From assembly GCA_964495805.1 (NCBI GenBank), contig CAZBWV010000006.1, forward strand, positions 1-58,115: a stretch of 58,115 nt of DNA, read 5' to 3'. This DNA comes from JALXCH01 sp964495805. GTDB taxonomy: Bacteria > Calditrichota > Calditrichia > RBG-13-44-9. Below are positions 18,904 through 26,588 of the stretch, piece by piece; position 1 is the first letter of the stretch; each line of letters starts with the position of its first letter. The notes below the pieces were generated by a model, which did no database searches, was not told where the DNA came from, and was given only the letters and a program-made list of their open reading frames with translations. The position numbers and the translations under genes are program-made.

Positions 18904-20259
18904 CTATTTCAGGATTAGGTTTTTCGTGATAAACAACTTCCCGGATTTTTCACGCTCCAGTTCATCCACCCAGTGAATTTCGAAATGCATGTCTTCTCCA
19001 AAGCGCATCTTAAGTCTCATAATTAACTCTCGGATATCTTCGTCCAGAATTGAGTAATTTTTGACGATATTCAGCCGAATTTTCTTTGATGATTCCTGAA
19101 TTGCCTGAAGCTGGATGGCTGCGCGTCCCTGTGCCACCAGATCTTCGATGATATAATAGAAAGCCATGGCATGCACATAACTTCCATCGGTCGCCTGTAA
19201 TAGGTTGATCTTCCGACCGCTGACCAGCTCAAACACCGGCAAGCCGCGTCCGCAACTGCATCGGTTGGGTTGTCGTGCGGTTAAGTCCCGTATATTGTAG
19301 CGAATCAGGGGCATGGCATAATTGTGCAAATCGGTTAGAATCAGACAACCGGTCACACCATCAGGTACCGGACGTCCCCGTTCATCCACGATTTCGGTAT
19401 ATAAATTTTCTGCCATCAGATGCATGGAGCCCTGGGGACATTTGTAGAGAATCGGACCCAGCTCACTGCTTCCGTAATCGTTAATATGTGGCGCCCGGTA
19501 AGCCGATTCCAGCAATTTCACCTGTTCCGGAAAAATGGGCTCAGCTGTGGTGATGATTCCTTTCAGGTTCAGTTCAGAAAGATCGCCTCCGCGGTTTAAT
19601 ACCGCTTGAGTGAAATGAATAATCAGTGAAGTATAACCATAAAAATACTGCGGTTTAAACTTTCGCATTTCCAGAAAGAATTTCCACAGCCGTTCTTCGG
19701 TAAAATTCATGGCAGACATTCGCCGCCGATTCATCACCCAATCCACCATTCGATTGCGCCAGTTGACCCGTTTGCTCACCGAAGTTCCCCAGAACCGTGC
19801 CTGCCGATCGCCCGGAAGGATGTTCCACCAGCTCCAGGCACGAAACATAGCCGCATCTTCCAGAGCAGTAGCCCGCCGGTTCTTGGGAATCACCACCGGC
19901 TGAGCAGTGGTTCCACCAGTTACTTTTTTGGTATGACGTCCCTGAAACCGTGTGGAGATAAACTCTTTTCCGTAACGGATAAAATCGTCGCGGGTAATAA
20001 TGGGTAACGCTGTAAAATCCTGAAAAGTACGAATATCCTCCGGATGAATTCCTGCCTCCCGAAATTTTTTCTGATAAAAAGGTACAGTATGGTAAGCATG
20101 GTTCAGCAATTTTTTCAACTGTTGCCACTGAAAATCCTGTAACCGTTCCGGACTCCACCACTGGGTTTCCTGATAAAACTTCTGATAACGAAAAATGTTT
20201 TCCCCTCGCAAGAACCTGCCCGGGTAGAATACAAACCACCGATTTACCCAACTGTTCAT
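18904..20259 (-). CDS. CapK/PaaK-like adenylate-forming enzyme, paralog 2
   Basis: A 451-residue close relative of paralog 1, with which it shares most motif residues: TGGTTAQP, YGSSELGP, TDLHNYAMPLIRY, CSCGRG, SGRKINLL and KSGKLF. The shared ATDGSYVH segment suggests a recent duplication. All catalytic positions visible in the family are kept, so it is not obviously decayed. It lies 31 bases upstream of paralog 1 and 98 bases downstream of paralog 3 on the same strand. The start ATG is preceded by GGTGAGGG. Whether its substrate differs from that of paralog 1 cannot be read from the sequence. Confidence 0.85.
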   Translation of the reverse strand: MNSWVNRWFVFYPGRFLRGENIFRYQKFYQETQWWSPERLQDFQWQQLKKLLNHAYHTVPFYQKKFREAGIHPEDIRTFQDFTALPIITRDDFIRYGKEFISTRFQGRHTKKVTGGTTAQPVVIPKNRRATALEDAAMFRAWSWWNILPGDRQARFWGTSVSKRVNWRNRMVDWVMNRRRMSAMNFTEERLWKFFLEMRKFKPQYFYGYTSLIIHFTQAVLNRGGDLSELNLKGIITTAEPIFPEQVKLLESAYRAPHINDYGSSELGPILYKCPQGSMHLMAENLYTEIVDERGRPVPDGVTGCLILTDLHNYAMPLIRYNIRDLTARQPNRCSCGRGLPVFELVSGRKINLLQATDGSYVHAMAFYYIIEDLVAQGRAAIQLQAIQESSKKIRLNIVKNYSILDEDIRELIMRLKMRFGEDMHFEIHWVDELEREKSGKLFITKNLILK

Positions 20260-20357
20260 TACACCCTCACCTTGATTCTATAAATCGAATTATTCTGATG
20301 GTGCGAAAATAATAGAGCGATTTTGATAGGGGTAAAATAGCAGAAAACAAAGGGAGG

Positions 20358-21716
20358 TTATTTATTCTGAATCAAATTTTTAGTCATTAAAAATTTACCG
20401 GAAGGTTCGCGCTGCAGGGCTTTCAGGTAATGGACGGTTACCTGCATATCCTGTCCCATAATATTTTTCAGTTCCGAGATGAAATAGTCCACATCTTCCT
20501 GACGGAGGGAATCGTTCTGAACGATATTAAGATACACATGGTTTACTTTATCCTGAACAATCTGGAATTGAATATGGCTGCGCCCCATTTCCACTAATTT
20601 TTCGATGAGATACAATGCGAAAGAGGCGTGAATGGTTCGGCCATCGGTTGCTCTCAACCGATTCACATCCCGACCGGTTACTTCATCGATTAAAGGCATT
20701 TCGCGACCACAGGCGCAGGTATCGGTACGCAAAGCGGAAAAATCCCGACTCCGATAACGAATGAGCGGCATGGCATAGTTATTCAAATCAGTCAGAATCA
20801 GCTCTCCTGCTTCACCTGGTGGTAATGGTTTGCCATCATCATCAGCGACTTCCACATAAATATTCTCAAACATCAGATGCATATTTCCTTCGGGACACTG
20901 GTACGCAATGGGACCCAATTCACTGCTTCCGTACTCATTTACCACAGGTACCTGATAAATTTGCTGAAGTTCTTCCCGTCCCTGGCGATAGGGAACTTCC
21001 GCAGTTAACACAATCGCCTTTAAATTTAGACTTCGGGGATCGATTCCTTCGTTTAACATCACCCGGGTGAAGTCCTGCACCAACGAGATATACCCGTAAA
21101 AATAGGCGGGTTTAAATTTTAACACCATGGGGATAAACTGTTTTAAGAATTCATCATCCCATTCCCGGGCAGGAATTCGCTTCCGGTTCATGATAAAATC
21201 AATGAGACGAATCTTTTGCTGTCCCTTTTTGTCTCCAGGAATTCCCCAGAAACGGATTTGCCGATCGGCGGGTTTAATACCATACCAGGACAGACCTCGC
21301 CAGAGAGCTGCATCTTCCAGACAGGTGGATTTTCGGTTTTTGTAGATTTTTGCTGGCTGGGCAGTGGAACCACCGGTAATTTTTATGGTGATCCAGGGAT
21401 ATCTTTTGGTGGAACGCATCTCCTCGGTGTGCTGCATGATGTCTTCGCGGGTAACAAAAGGCAGGCGGGACACATCTTCCGGGGAACGGATGTCTTCCGG
21501 GGAAATTCCGGCATCCCGGTAAATTCGCTGATAGAAAGGAACAGTGTGGTAAGCGTGCTGAATCAGCTTTTTCAGTTTCTGAAACTGATATTGTTGAATC
21601 TTCTCTTTCGGCCACCACTGGCTCCGTTTATATCGCCATAAATGATACGGAATATTCTCGCCCCGTAGCAAACGTCCCGGATAATATATCAGCCAGCGAC
21701 TTAAAAATCCGTTCAA
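20358..21716 (-). CDS. CapK/PaaK-like adenylate-forming enzyme, paralog 3
   Basis: A 452-residue member of the tandem set. Motifs: TGGSTAQP, YGSSELGP, TDLNNYAMPLIRYRSRD, CACGRE, TGRDVNRL and PSGKFL. Unlike the other three it keeps Asp in the GRD position that follows the Cys motif, closer to classical family members. The N terminus again reads MNxxLSRWLIYYPGR and carries RGENI, so the start is well supported by alignment among the four. The 98-base gap after it is the longest break inside the set and could hold a regulatory signal, but none was recognised. Confidence 0.84.
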   Translation of the reverse strand: MNGFLSRWLIYYPGRLLRGENIPYHLWRYKRSQWWPKEKIQQYQFQKLKKLIQHAYHTVPFYQRIYRDAGISPEDIRSPEDVSRLPFVTREDIMQHTEEMRSTKRYPWITIKITGGSTAQPAKIYKNRKSTCLEDAALWRGLSWYGIKPADRQIRFWGIPGDKKGQQKIRLIDFIMNRKRIPAREWDDEFLKQFIPMVLKFKPAYFYGYISLVQDFTRVMLNEGIDPRSLNLKAIVLTAEVPYRQGREELQQIYQVPVVNEYGSSELGPIAYQCPEGNMHLMFENIYVEVADDDGKPLPPGEAGELILTDLNNYAMPLIRYRSRDFSALRTDTCACGREMPLIDEVTGRDVNRLRATDGRTIHASFALYLIEKLVEMGRSHIQFQIVQDKVNHVYLNIVQNDSLRQEDVDYFISELKNIMGQDMQVTVHYLKALQREPSGKFLMTKNLIQNK

Positions 21717-21736
21717 ATGGCACCTCTGTACTTGTC

Positions 21737-23134
21737 CTAACTTTCAATTAACTGACGACCTTCTCGATGACGCCTCTTTTTCCTCCCTATCAAATTTTTG
21801 CTTAGCATGAACTTCCCCGACCGTTCACGGGGAATCTGTGAGTATGTATGCACCTCAAAGCGCATATCTTTGCCGAAGGTTTTGTGCAAATCCCGTACAA
21901 ACCATCGGACTTCTCGCTTTATATCATACAAAGTTTCTTCCACGTTTACAATAATTTTTTTGGGTGCAACCTGCACCAGCTGGAAGCTAAAGCCCTTTCC
22001 TGTTTTACGGGCAATTTCCTGCACCAGATAAAACGGCACCACCGGATGCACATATCTTCCATCCGTAGTCATGAGCAGATTAATCTCCCGACCCACCAGT
22101 TCTTTCAGAAGCATCTGCTCTCGGCCGCAGGGACAGTATTCATCGGACAATCGTCCGAAATCCCCCGTCTGGTAGCGAATAAACGGCATGGCATAATTGT
22201 GCAAATCGGTGACCACAATTTCGCCAAGTTCGCCCATGGGCACCGGCTGTCCCCGGGAGTCCACAACTTCCACAATCAAATTCTCGCTCTGAAGATGAAG
22301 CGATCCATTGGGGCAGGAATACGCAATGGGCCCAAATTCACTGGTCCCGTAATCCACTACCACCCGGGTACGATAGGTCTCTTCCAGAAAATCTTTTACC
22401 TCTTCAAAAATCTGTTCCGCAGTGGTGACGATGGCCTTCAGTTTCAACTCAGCGGGATTCATCCCGTGTTGTACCAGCACTCGGGTAAACCGTTCAATGA
22501 AGAAAGGGTAACCATAAAAATAAGCTGGTCGAAATCGTTTGATTTTCTCATAATAGTTCAACAAATCGCGTTCACCAAACACAGTAGCGGGAATTCGCAG
22601 TCGGTTCATCACCCGGTCGGTCAGTTTCATCCGTTTCACCATTCGCGGTGAGGGCGGAATGCCCCAGAAGCGCACATTTCGATCCCCCGGTTGAATTCCC
22701 CACCATTTCAAACTTCGCCACAGCGCAGCATCTTCCCGGCAAATGGAATAAGCATTTTTATAGATATGTACCGGTTTGGCGGTGGAACCACTGGTTATTT
22801 TTTCGGTGACAAAAAAGAATTTCTTCCGCGAAAGCATACGGAGGCCTTCGCGTTCAAGAATAGTTCGATTTAAAAGGGGAAGTCTGGATAGGTCAGAAAG
22901 GGAGTGGATGGTCTCGGGAGAAAAACCAATTCGGGCAAATAAATCCCGATAGTAAGGTACCGAGTATCGGGCGTGGTTCAGCAAACGTTTCAATCGTTCC
23001 AACTGATACCGCTCAATTCTTTTTCGAGACCACTTTTCCGTCCGTTGATATTGCCAGTACACAATGGGGAAAAATTCCCCGCGAAGCAACTTAACCGGAT
23101 AATATACCAGGTTTCTGGCTATAAATGGGTTCAT
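21737..23134 (-). CDS. CapK/PaaK-like adenylate-forming enzyme, paralog 4 (most diverged)
   Basis: A 465-residue member, the first transcribed of the four and the most different. Motifs: TSGSTAKP, YGTSEFGP, TDLHNYAMPFIRYQTGD, CPCGRE, GREINLL and RSGKFM. It has a basic C-terminal tail (GRKKRRHREGRQ) missing from the others. Its start overlaps the end of the upstream glycosyltransferase gene by 44 bases; the start is supported by GGTAGG eight bases upstream and by the shared MNPFIARNLVYYP opening. The overlap suggests translation coupled to that of the glycosyltransferase. Function as for paralog 1: activation of an unknown acid in glycan synthesis is inferred. Confidence 0.84.
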   Translation of the reverse strand: MNPFIARNLVYYPVKLLRGEFFPIVYWQYQRTEKWSRKRIERYQLERLKRLLNHARYSVPYYRDLFARIGFSPETIHSLSDLSRLPLLNRTILEREGLRMLSRKKFFFVTEKITSGSTAKPVHIYKNAYSICREDAALWRSLKWWGIQPGDRNVRFWGIPPSPRMVKRMKLTDRVMNRLRIPATVFGERDLLNYYEKIKRFRPAYFYGYPFFIERFTRVLVQHGMNPAELKLKAIVTTAEQIFEEVKDFLEETYRTRVVVDYGTSEFGPIAYSCPNGSLHLQSENLIVEVVDSRGQPVPMGELGEIVVTDLHNYAMPFIRYQTGDFGRLSDEYCPCGREQMLLKELVGREINLLMTTDGRYVHPVVPFYLVQEIARKTGKGFSFQLVQVAPKKIIVNVEETLYDIKREVRWFVRDLHKTFGKDMRFEVHTYSQIPRERSGKFMLSKNLIGRKKRRHREGRQLIES

Positions 23135-24338
23135 CGTGCATGCCTACCTTTCTTAAGGTAATATCCATTACCTTTCGGGCATTATTATCCCAATTCAAAT
23201 CTTCCATGATTTTCAGGCGTGCATTTTTCCCGAGTTTCTGGTAGGTCGGGTAATCCCGATAGATCATTTCAATTTTCGCTTTCAAATCATCGTGCGAATT
23301 GGGCTGGAAGAGCACCCCGTTTTGTCCGGGATCGATAATATTGCGAATGTTCTCCATATCCGGAGCCACCACTACTTTTTCCATGGCCATATACTCCAAT
23401 ATTTTCATGGGGGAGGCGTGATTTCGATATTCTGCCGGTAACACGGCTACCTGGAACAGCGACACCACTACAGGCATTTCGTCGTGTACCACATTTCCGG
23501 TGAAGGTCACTCGCTGTTCAATTCCTAATTTTCGGGTTAGTTCCCGCAGCTCCTCGCGAATGGGACCATCCCCAACCACGACTAATTGCATCTCCGGATA
23601 ATTGGGAGCCATATCAGCAAACACTTCAAACAAAAAATCCAATCCATGCCATTTCCGCAGGCTCCCCACAAACCCCAGAATGAACCGCTCGGTGTCAATT
23701 CCGTATTTTCGGGCAACCGTTTTCTGCTCTTCCGGGCGAATTCTGGCGGGATCGAACTTTTTGTAATTGGCGCCATTGGGTAACACCACCACTTTATCCT
23801 CGGGGATGCCCAGTTGCAGGATTTTTCGTTTTAGCGGGCTGGATACCGCAAAAATAATATCCGATTTATTGAAGGTGAGTCGTTCGCTCCAGCGACCCAA
23901 ACGTTTTAACTTCATGGCCTCGAATTTTAAACTCTCGAAGGAAGTAAAACAACTGTTGGCTTCCAGAATCACCGGCACACGCGCCAGCCGTGCGGCCAGA
24001 ATGGGACCAATATCGAACTGGGAATGGCGTTTGTAAATAAAATCGGGTCGGTGAGTACGAATTTTCCGATAGAAACTGACAAATGTATATCCGTTGAGCA
24101 GCAACTGCAAAATTTCGTACAACCACTGGGGAATACCCCAGCGCACTGCAGCAATGATTCGAGCTTTTAAACCGGGCTTTCGCTCACCGTTCACCTGCTG
24201 AGCAGGGTACAGCTCGTCCACAATCACCGTGTGCCCTAAATTCCGAAACGATTGAACCATCTCCCGGATGTGCACACCTTCTGCACCTTCGGCCATGGTT
24301 CGATGATGATACAGGATTTTGTAGCTTTTCTTTTCCAT
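23091..24338 (-). CDS. Glycosyltransferase family 4
   Basis: A 415-residue GT-B enzyme. The N-terminal domain carries GAEGVHIREMV. The donor-binding half shows GFVGSLRKWHGLDFL near residue 220, then VVVGDGP, and a modified EX7E region (SPMKILEYMAMEKVVVAPD) in which the first Glu of the usual motif is replaced. The conserved DPGQNGVLF follows. It would add one sugar of the repeat unit on the cytoplasmic side. It starts one base after the stop of the preceding glycosyltransferase and its last 44 bases overlap CapK-like paralog 4, so the three are tightly coupled. Sugar and linkage are not predictable. Confidence 0.88.
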   Translation of the reverse strand: MEKKSYKILYHHRTMAEGAEGVHIREMVQSFRNLGHTVIVDELYPAQQVNGERKPGLKARIIAAVRWGIPQWLYEILQLLLNGYTFVSFYRKIRTHRPDFIYKRHSQFDIGPILAARLARVPVILEANSCFTSFESLKFEAMKLKRLGRWSERLTFNKSDIIFAVSSPLKRKILQLGIPEDKVVVLPNGANYKKFDPARIRPEEQKTVARKYGIDTERFILGFVGSLRKWHGLDFLFEVFADMAPNYPEMQLVVVGDGPIREELRELTRKLGIEQRVTFTGNVVHDEMPVVVSLFQVAVLPAEYRNHASPMKILEYMAMEKVVVAPDMENIRNIIDPGQNGVLFQPNSHDDLKAKIEMIYRDYPTYQKLGKNARLKIMEDLNWDNNARKVMDITLRKVGMHDEPIYSQKPGILSG

Positions 24339-24339
24339 G

Positions 24340-25401
24340 TTAGCTTTCCGTTAACAATTTAATTTCCTTGCTGAGCGTGTCATCCACATGGGGACGCACC
24401 AGGTTTTTACGCACCTCTTCCGCATGTTCAATCACATATTTCATTTTCTCCACCATATCCGGAATATTCTTGTTCTCGTACGTAATCACTCCTTCGGGTC
24501 GTGTGCCATTCTCCGCAGCTACCACCGGTACTCCCCAGTACAGCGCTTCCAGCACCGAAGTGGAAACACCATCCTTCACCGGAGTACGCAGGTAGAATAC
24601 AGATTTCCGAAGAATGGTGAGAAAATGGTCGTGATCCTGATCGCCGACAAAATGGACATGCTCGCCGATGCCTTTGTCAATAGCTCGCTGCTGAATGGGT
24701 TCATATCCCGTTTCTCCCCCCATCACAATTAACTGTGCATCGGGATAAATCTTAATCAGTTCAGCCATGGCATCAATCATGAACTCATTAAAAAATTCCG
24801 GTCGGAAATACACATACGTTGCAATCACCGGATGATGCTGGCTAAAGATCTGGTCAATTTCCGGGGGAAGCGGCTTTTCTTCAAATTCCAGATACTGAAC
24901 ACTAAATGCCGGGATGGTATGGATTTTCTCCGCGGGCACTCCGTAGGACATAATGTTCTGCTTCACCGGTTCGTTATTACAAATAATTTTGTGGGACAGA
25001 GCAAATATGAGTTTGTAATAAGGGGTCAAATAAGGCGCACGAAATTTAGGGAAATACAACTGCACCGGTCCGGCATGAAAAGTAAGAATGGGTTTATTTC
25101 CCAGAATCCAGTTCAGAAACAGCCCCAGAAAAGTGATGACAAACCCTTTCGGGGAATCTCCGTTCACGTGGGAATGCACCCGGTAGCGCTTCAGTGAGTA
25201 CCAGAACATTTTTGCCACCATATCCAGACCGTTGTACGTGTTGATATAGTTAGGATTGGGAACTTTACGGTTTTTGCCCACATGCAGAATTTTACAATCA
25301 ATTCCCATGCGATCCATCTCTCGTTTCAGAAAGTAAATGCGCATGGCCCAACCCGTCCGTGGTGGCGGATAACCGCCGATTTCAAGAATTTTCCGTTTCA
25401 T
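24340..25401 (-). CDS. Glycosyltransferase family 4 (diverged)
   Basis: A 353-residue GT-B-like enzyme. The N-terminal GGYPPPRTGWAMR is typical of GT4 acceptor domains. The donor half includes VIATYVYFRPEFF, IVMGGETGYEP and a SVLEALYWGVPVVAAENG segment resembling the EX7E region, with the first Glu lost (DGVSTSVLEA). I chose the ATG at 25401 because it opens directly into the conserved Rossmann strand and has GGAAGGA upstream; the open frame extends 24 codons further. It lies 116 bases after the kinase-like gene and one base before the next glycosyltransferase. Substrate unknown. Confidence 0.85.
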   Translation of the reverse strand: MKRKILEIGGYPPPRTGWAMRIYFLKREMDRMGIDCKILHVGKNRKVPNPNYINTYNGLDMVAKMFWYSLKRYRVHSHVNGDSPKGFVITFLGLFLNWILGNKPILTFHAGPVQLYFPKFRAPYLTPYYKLIFALSHKIICNNEPVKQNIMSYGVPAEKIHTIPAFSVQYLEFEEKPLPPEIDQIFSQHHPVIATYVYFRPEFFNEFMIDAMAELIKIYPDAQLIVMGGETGYEPIQQRAIDKGIGEHVHFVGDQDHDHFLTILRKSVFYLRTPVKDGVSTSVLEALYWGVPVVAAENGTRPEGVITYENKNIPDMVEKMKYVIEHAEEVRKNLVRPHVDDTLSKEIKLLTES

Positions 25402-25517
25402 ATTTCCTTCCACATTTCCTGCTTCGTATTTTGCCACGATCTGCCCCAAAATACATCTTTTTGGAGCAAACAAAGTGATATTGCCTAAATTTTAACGATC
25501 GAATTTTGAAAAACGAT

Positions 25518-26588
25518 TTAAAAGAATTGTTTTCCCCGGGAAACCGCTTGAATCAGCTGAAAATGCTTAAATACATACCAACGATTGATCCATCGTTGCG
25601 GGAGCGGATATTTCTGAAAACGGGCTACTTTAATCAATTGAGTAATGCTGTGACGAATGAGAAACATCCGGAAAATAGCATGTTCTGCAACTTCCGGCTG
25701 ATCATACCCTTTCAGGAAAGACTTCTGAAGTTCCCGAACCACCCTTCTGCGATACATTGGCTGGAATGTGAGCATCTCTAACTGATGAAAAAAACGCGAG
25801 ACATCAAAATAGACAGATCCCTTTTCGATATCGTTAAAATCCAGCAGAACCACTTCGTTCTGATTAATTAAAATATTGGACAGGGCAAAATCCTGATGCA
25901 GCAAGCACATCCGTAGCTCCCGGGAGGGAACCTGATGCGCCAGCTTATGCAGCGTACTCAGGATGCGATGCCGATCGTCGTTGTCGAAGTCCAATCCCGG
26001 GTAATCCACCAACCGGCGCAACCGCAAATCCACATCCGCAATTAAATCTCCGGGATTAAATTGCTGGCTTTTTATTTCCCCGATTTCCTGAAACACTTTC
26101 AGCCATCTTCCAATATTCATTAAAACCTGACGCATGCGCCGGATTTTTTTTCTGAAAGGAAAATACTTCATTTCCTCAAGCATTTCCACAAAACGCACAC
26201 CGGGAGTTTCCTCGGTAATAATGGTAAATTCCTGCGGGAAAATATACAGCGGGCGAATGGTTCCCACACCCTCTATCGGTTTTAATTTCTGGTACCAGAA
26301 CAGAGTGGTTTTAAATTCACGAATAATTTTTTCGCTGTAATCTTTTGGTTTTCCCAATCGGAATGGCTTGTACACCTTCACATACACGTTCTTCTTCCCT
26401 TCCGTACCACGAATGGTGCACCGTGCAATGTAAGAATAAGGACGTTCGTGCACCTGAAGAATATCGTAAGACAAGATTTTCCCGATACCTAACTTTTCCT
26501 TCCCTTCCTCCTGGTCAATTTTCTGAATTAATTGATCTACTTTTTCCATCATCATCACAATTTGTTGGTTTCCACTCTTTTTATTCAT
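25518..26588 (-). CDS. Aminoglycoside phosphotransferase-like kinase of the polysaccharide locus
   Basis: About 356 residues with a protein-kinase-like small-molecule kinase fold (APH / choline kinase / CotS group). Visible residues: a candidate ATP-binding K71 in VYVKVY, E91, the catalytic loop HQDFALSN (H231, D233, N238) and D250 in the LLDFND metal motif. It may phosphorylate a sugar or lipid carrier, or an alcohol substituent such as choline or ethanolamine. The start is uncertain: the ATG at 26588 overlaps the stop of the upstream gene by eight bases and lacks a ribosome site; a cluster of three ATG codons some 12 residues later is the alternative. Position between a heparinase-like gene and glycosyltransferases ties it to glycan synthesis. 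Confidence 0.72.
   Translation of the reverse strand: MNKKSGNQQIVMMMEKVDQLIQKIDQEEGKEKLGIGKILSYDILQVHERPYSYIARCTIRGTEGKKNVYVKVYKPFRLGKPKDYSEKIIREFKTTLFWYQKLKPIEGVGTIRPLYIFPQEFTIITEETPGVRFVEMLEEMKYFPFRKKIRRMRQVLMNIGRWLKVFQEIGEIKSQQFNPGDLIADVDLRLRRLVDYPGLDFDNDDRHRILSTLHKLAHQVPSRELRMCLLHQDFALSNILINQNEVVLLDFNDIEKGSVYFDVSRFFHQLEMLTFQPMYRRRVVRELQKSFLKGYDQPEVAEHAIFRMFLIRHSITQLIKVARFQKYPLPQRWINRWYVFKHFQLIQAVSRGKQFF

Noticed and set aside
24338..24340. Loss of the first EX7E glutamate as proof that both GT4 enzymes are inactive
   Set aside because: Many active GT4 enzymes vary at this residue, so inactivity cannot be claimed from it.
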